From positions 806,001 to 870,000 of the forward strand of contig JADJPJ010000002.1 in NCBI GenBank assembly GCA_016713325.1: a stretch of DNA of 64,000 nt. The letters are read 5' to 3'. The stretch comes from Candidatus Flexifilum affinis. GTDB taxonomy: Bacteria; Chloroflexota; Anaerolineae; Aggregatilineales; Phototrophicaceae. The position numbers were made by a program, and so were the translations under genes. Shown piece after piece: positions 61,818-64,000 of this stretch (position 1 is its first letter; each line of letters begins with the position of its first letter). The notes under the pieces were generated by a model. The model was not told the DNA's origin and made no database searches. It worked only from the letters and a program-made list of their open reading frames with translations.

Positions 61818-63248
61818 AGATTCCGGTCTCATCTGAAGACTACTCGACGATGTGCGGCTGGGCAGCGTGAAAGTGAAGGTCACGCGCCCTGCTGCGCTCT
61901 CCACGTTCATCGAACCGCCGTGCAGCGCGATGATCTCGCGGCTGATCGCCAGACCGAGTCCGCTGCCACTGCCATCGCGCTCCCGCGCGGTATCGGCCCG
62001 CCAGAAGGGCTGAAAGACCCTCGCCGCCTCCGTCTCGCTCAGGCTGCTGCCAGAGTTGGAGACGGCAAAGCAAATAAGGCCGTTTTCGGCGGTGACGCGC
62101 ACGGCGATCTCGCCCCTGGCCGGCGTGTGGCGCAGTGCGTTGGTGAGAAGATTGGACATCACCTGGCGGATGCGGGTCGCGTCCGCGTAAATATCCGGCA
62201 GACGGGGCGGGATATCGCGGACGAGGTGTATCTCGCCGTCCAGCGCCAACGGTTCGAAGGCTTCCAGAAGCTGACCGACAAACTCCTCCGGTTCAATGCG
62301 CGTCCGTTCCAGCGGTAAACGCTTCGCCTCAGCCAGCGTGAGCACGCGCAGATCTTCGACCAGGCGCGCCAGATGGATGGTCTGATCGTGCGCGACTGCG
62401 ATATGCGCGCTGTCCAGCGGATATACGCCGTCGAGCATGGCTTCGAGGTGGCCGCGCAGCACACTGACCGGGGTGCGGAGCTCGTGTGCCACGTCGGCGG
62501 CCATGCGCTCACGGAGCGATTCAGCTTCCGCCAACGCCCTGGACATGGTGTTGAACTCCGAAGCCAGCGCGTGAACTTCAGTCGTGCCCCGTACCTCGAC
62601 CTGACGCCCCAACTGGCCAACGGTCAGATCGCGGGCGGCGCGAGTCAGTTCGTGCAGGGGATTCGCCAGCGTCCAGGCGAGGATCACGCCGACGATCAGC
62701 GCCAACACGGTGGCGCCCAGTCCGGCAAGCGCGAGCCAGCGATTGACTTCATCCAGAAACGCGACTTCGGCCGCGCCAAGCGCCTCAATCCCCGGCGTCT
62801 CGCGGAGGAACCAGCCCACCTGCGCGCCGCCGACCAAGAGCGGGATCGCCGTCTCCAATTGCGTCGCTGCAAGCGCTACCCCGTCTCGTTCTGCGGCGGT
62901 GGAGGCCACAATGATGCCGTCCATGTCCACTACCGACAGAGTCGCGCCGCCCGCACCCCCAGCCCCCACACCGCCGCCTGCCGCGCCATTGCCGCCTCGC
63001 CCGCCGCTGCTGTTCCCAGATGCCCGCCCACCAAGGATCGAGTCCACACCCGCCCACTCGCCATTGTCCGCGTAGTAGACCTCCAACCGCGCGATCTGAT
63101 CCGGATTGCTCTGGGTGTCGCGGTTGACCACATACTGGCGAAATCCGGCGTCAAGCGCGCGCTGCACGACAAGCGCCATCGCCGCGATGCCGATCCACGC
63201 GGAGAGCAGAAAGGCCAGGGACAGGCGAACGGACAGATGGTTGAACAC
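61812..63248 (-). CDS. Membrane sensor histidine kinase, BaeS type
   Basis: Kinase of 478 aa: helix 1 (LSLAFLLSAWIGIAAMALVV), an extracytoplasmic sensor to about residue 165, helix 2 (LALAGLGATVLALIVGVILA), HAMP, HisKA with VAHELRTPVSVLRGHLEAML and HATPase with SNLLTNALRHTP and GSGLGLAISREI. The sensor contains a glycine-rich insertion at about 70-105 (SGGRGGNGAAGGGVGAGG), unusual for the family. It starts one base after the response regulator stop on the same strand. Signal unknown; BaeS-type kinases often respond to envelope stress. Confidence 0.93.
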   Translation of the reverse strand: MFNHLSVRLSLAFLLSAWIGIAAMALVVQRALDAGFRQYVVNRDTQSNPDQIARLEVYYADNGEWAGVDSILGGRASGNSSGGRGGNGAAGGGVGAGGAGGATLSVVDMDGIIVASTAAERDGVALAATQLETAIPLLVGGAQVGWFLRETPGIEALGAAEVAFLDEVNRWLALAGLGATVLALIVGVILAWTLANPLHELTRAARDLTVGQLGRQVEVRGTTEVHALASEFNTMSRALAEAESLRERMAADVAHELRTPVSVLRGHLEAMLDGVYPLDSAHIAVAHDQTIHLARLVEDLRVLTLAEAKRLPLERTRIEPEEFVGQLLEAFEPLALDGEIHLVRDIPPRLPDIYADATRIRQVMSNLLTNALRHTPARGEIAVRVTAENGLICFAVSNSGSSLSETEAARVFQPFWRADTARERDGSGSGLGLAISREIIALHGGSMNVESAAGRVTFTFTLPSRTSSSSLQMRPESS

Positions 63249-63249
63249 G

Positions 63250-63936
63250 CTAATCTTCTCTCATGCGGTAGCCGACGCCGAACACGGTTTCGATGTACTG
63301 CGGTTCACGCGGATCGGCTTCGATCTTGGCGCGCAGATTTTTGATGTGCACGTCAATGGCCCGCTCGAATGCGGCGAAGCTCTGCCCCTGCAAGCGGTCG
63401 AGCAGTTCCGCCCGGCTGAACACCCGGCCGGGGCGGCTGATCAGCGCGGTGAGCAGCTCGAACTCGGTGGGCGTCAGGTCGATGCGCACGCCGCCGCGGG
63501 TGACGGTGTGCGTCTCGCTGTTGACTTCCAGGTCGCCGACGCGCCAGATGGTGGTCACGCTCCCCAGGTCGCCATAAGTACGCCGCAGCAGTGCGCGCAC
63601 ATGCGCGACGAGCACACGGGGGCTGAACGGTTTGGTGATGTACTCGTCCGCGCCGATCTCCAGTCCGGTCACGTGATCGATGTCGTCGACGCGGGCAGTG
63701 AGGAAGAGGAGGGGGACCTGACTCTCCTTGCGGATCAGGCGGGCCGCTTCCCATCCGTCCATGTCCGGCATCATGACGTCGAGAATGACCAGCGCCGGGG
63801 CTTCATGGCGGAAGGCATAGACCGCCTCCCGCCCGTTTTTCGCCGTGACCACCTGCATGCCCGATTCGATCAGGTAGGCCCGCACGGTGTCGAGGATCGC
63901 CTGCTCGTCGTCTGCCACCAGGATTTTGTGCGCCAT
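63250..63936 (-). CDS. OmpR/PhoB-type response regulator
   Basis: Regulator of 228 aa. Receiver domain with KILVADDEQAILDTVRAYLI, phospho-Asp in ALVILDVMMPDMDGWEA and the Lys in YITKPFSPRVL; C-terminal winged helix with LTPTEFELLTALISRPGRVF and AIDVHIKNLRAKIEADPREP. It partners the downstream kinase. AAAGGTCGGTGAG precedes the ATG at 63936. Confidence 0.95.
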   Translation of the reverse strand: MAHKILVADDEQAILDTVRAYLIESGMQVVTAKNGREAVYAFRHEAPALVILDVMMPDMDGWEAARLIRKESQVPLLFLTARVDDIDHVTGLEIGADEYITKPFSPRVLVAHVRALLRRTYGDLGSVTTIWRVGDLEVNSETHTVTRGGVRIDLTPTEFELLTALISRPGRVFSRAELLDRLQGQSFAAFERAIDVHIKNLRAKIEADPREPQYIETVFGVGYRMRED

Positions 63937-63959
63937 CTCACCGACCTTTCTTTGGCGAC

Positions 63960-63990
63960 ATTATAGTTTACGGCTGCGCGGGAGCGACAA
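63960..63990 (-). promoter_or_regulatory. Promoter of the OmpR/BaeS operon
   Basis: On the minus strand TTGTCG (63990-63985), 19 bases, TATAAT (63965-63960), about 24 bases before the start at 63936. A good -10, long spacer. Confidence 0.5.
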
Positions 63991-64000
63991 TTGGCGCGGT

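Overview
The window reads as chromosome of a high-GC bacterium. The gene content fits Chloroflexota, class Anaerolineae or a neighbour: several family 39-type membrane glycosyltransferases, a C39 peptidase fused to TPRs, a large STAND ATPase with TPRs, paired M42 peptidases, an RHS-repeat remnant, and frequent GTG and TTG starts. This placement is inference; no rRNA or marker phylogeny is available here.

Layout. 1-3633 (minus): a polyamine-type ABC importer, order potB-potC-potD-potA, with potA running off the left edge. 3747-6661 (minus): a compact purine-salvage cluster (DUF883-like membrane protein, EthD-like protein, xpt, guaA). 6784-16863 (plus): an envelope or surface-glycan block (membrane-anchored glycoside hydrolase, two GT39-type glycosyltransferases, an SDR epimerase, a C39-TPR protein, an exported protein and a frameshifted membrane gene). 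16926-24555: an SH3-type lipoprotein, two M42 peptidases, a soluble PAS histidine kinase, a STAND-TPR ATPase and a Trm112-like protein. 24705-30214: a membrane protein, a WD40 protein, a GT4 glycosyltransferase, a polyprenyl-phosphate sugar transferase and a DUF4230-like protein. 30494-39295: tRNA-Arg(CCT), a CopC-CopD fusion, a TIR-like membrane protein, a flavin monooxygenase, two tandem GNAT acetyltransferases (one with an in-frame TGA), a class III aminotransferase, a MOSC protein and an aberrant tRNA-Lys(CTT).

39723-49810 is the most system-like part. A TetR regulator has its own promoter and a palindromic operator. It is followed by three amidohydrolase-family genes (one lacking its metal ligands), a peptide/opine-type ABC transporter without ATPases, a double RidA-like protein and an M29/NicX-like metalloenzyme. 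It sits between a tRNA-Lys gene and an IS630-family element and looks like an acquired catabolic operon for an unknown nitrogenous compound.

49846-51480 holds the IS630 element (two ORFs joined by an A_AAA_AAG slippery site) and degenerate remnants, one of RHS type. 51542-54536 is a cassette of small genes: a DUF4397-fasciclin protein, a stand-alone CpaF N-terminal-like domain, a secreted beta protein and a cupredoxin-like protein. Its two promoter regions share a repeated GGGAA-N2-TTCCC palindrome and a conserved core. 54658-61817 has an alpha/beta hydrolase, two macrolide/sterol-type glycosyltransferases, a NarL-type two-component pair and an ANT(6)-like nucleotidyltransferase. 61812-63936 (minus) is a BaeS/OmpR-type two-component system.

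Six genes carry apparent single-base frameshifts, several of them at homopolymers, so either local pseudogenisation or uncorrected indel errors must be considered before reading biology into them.
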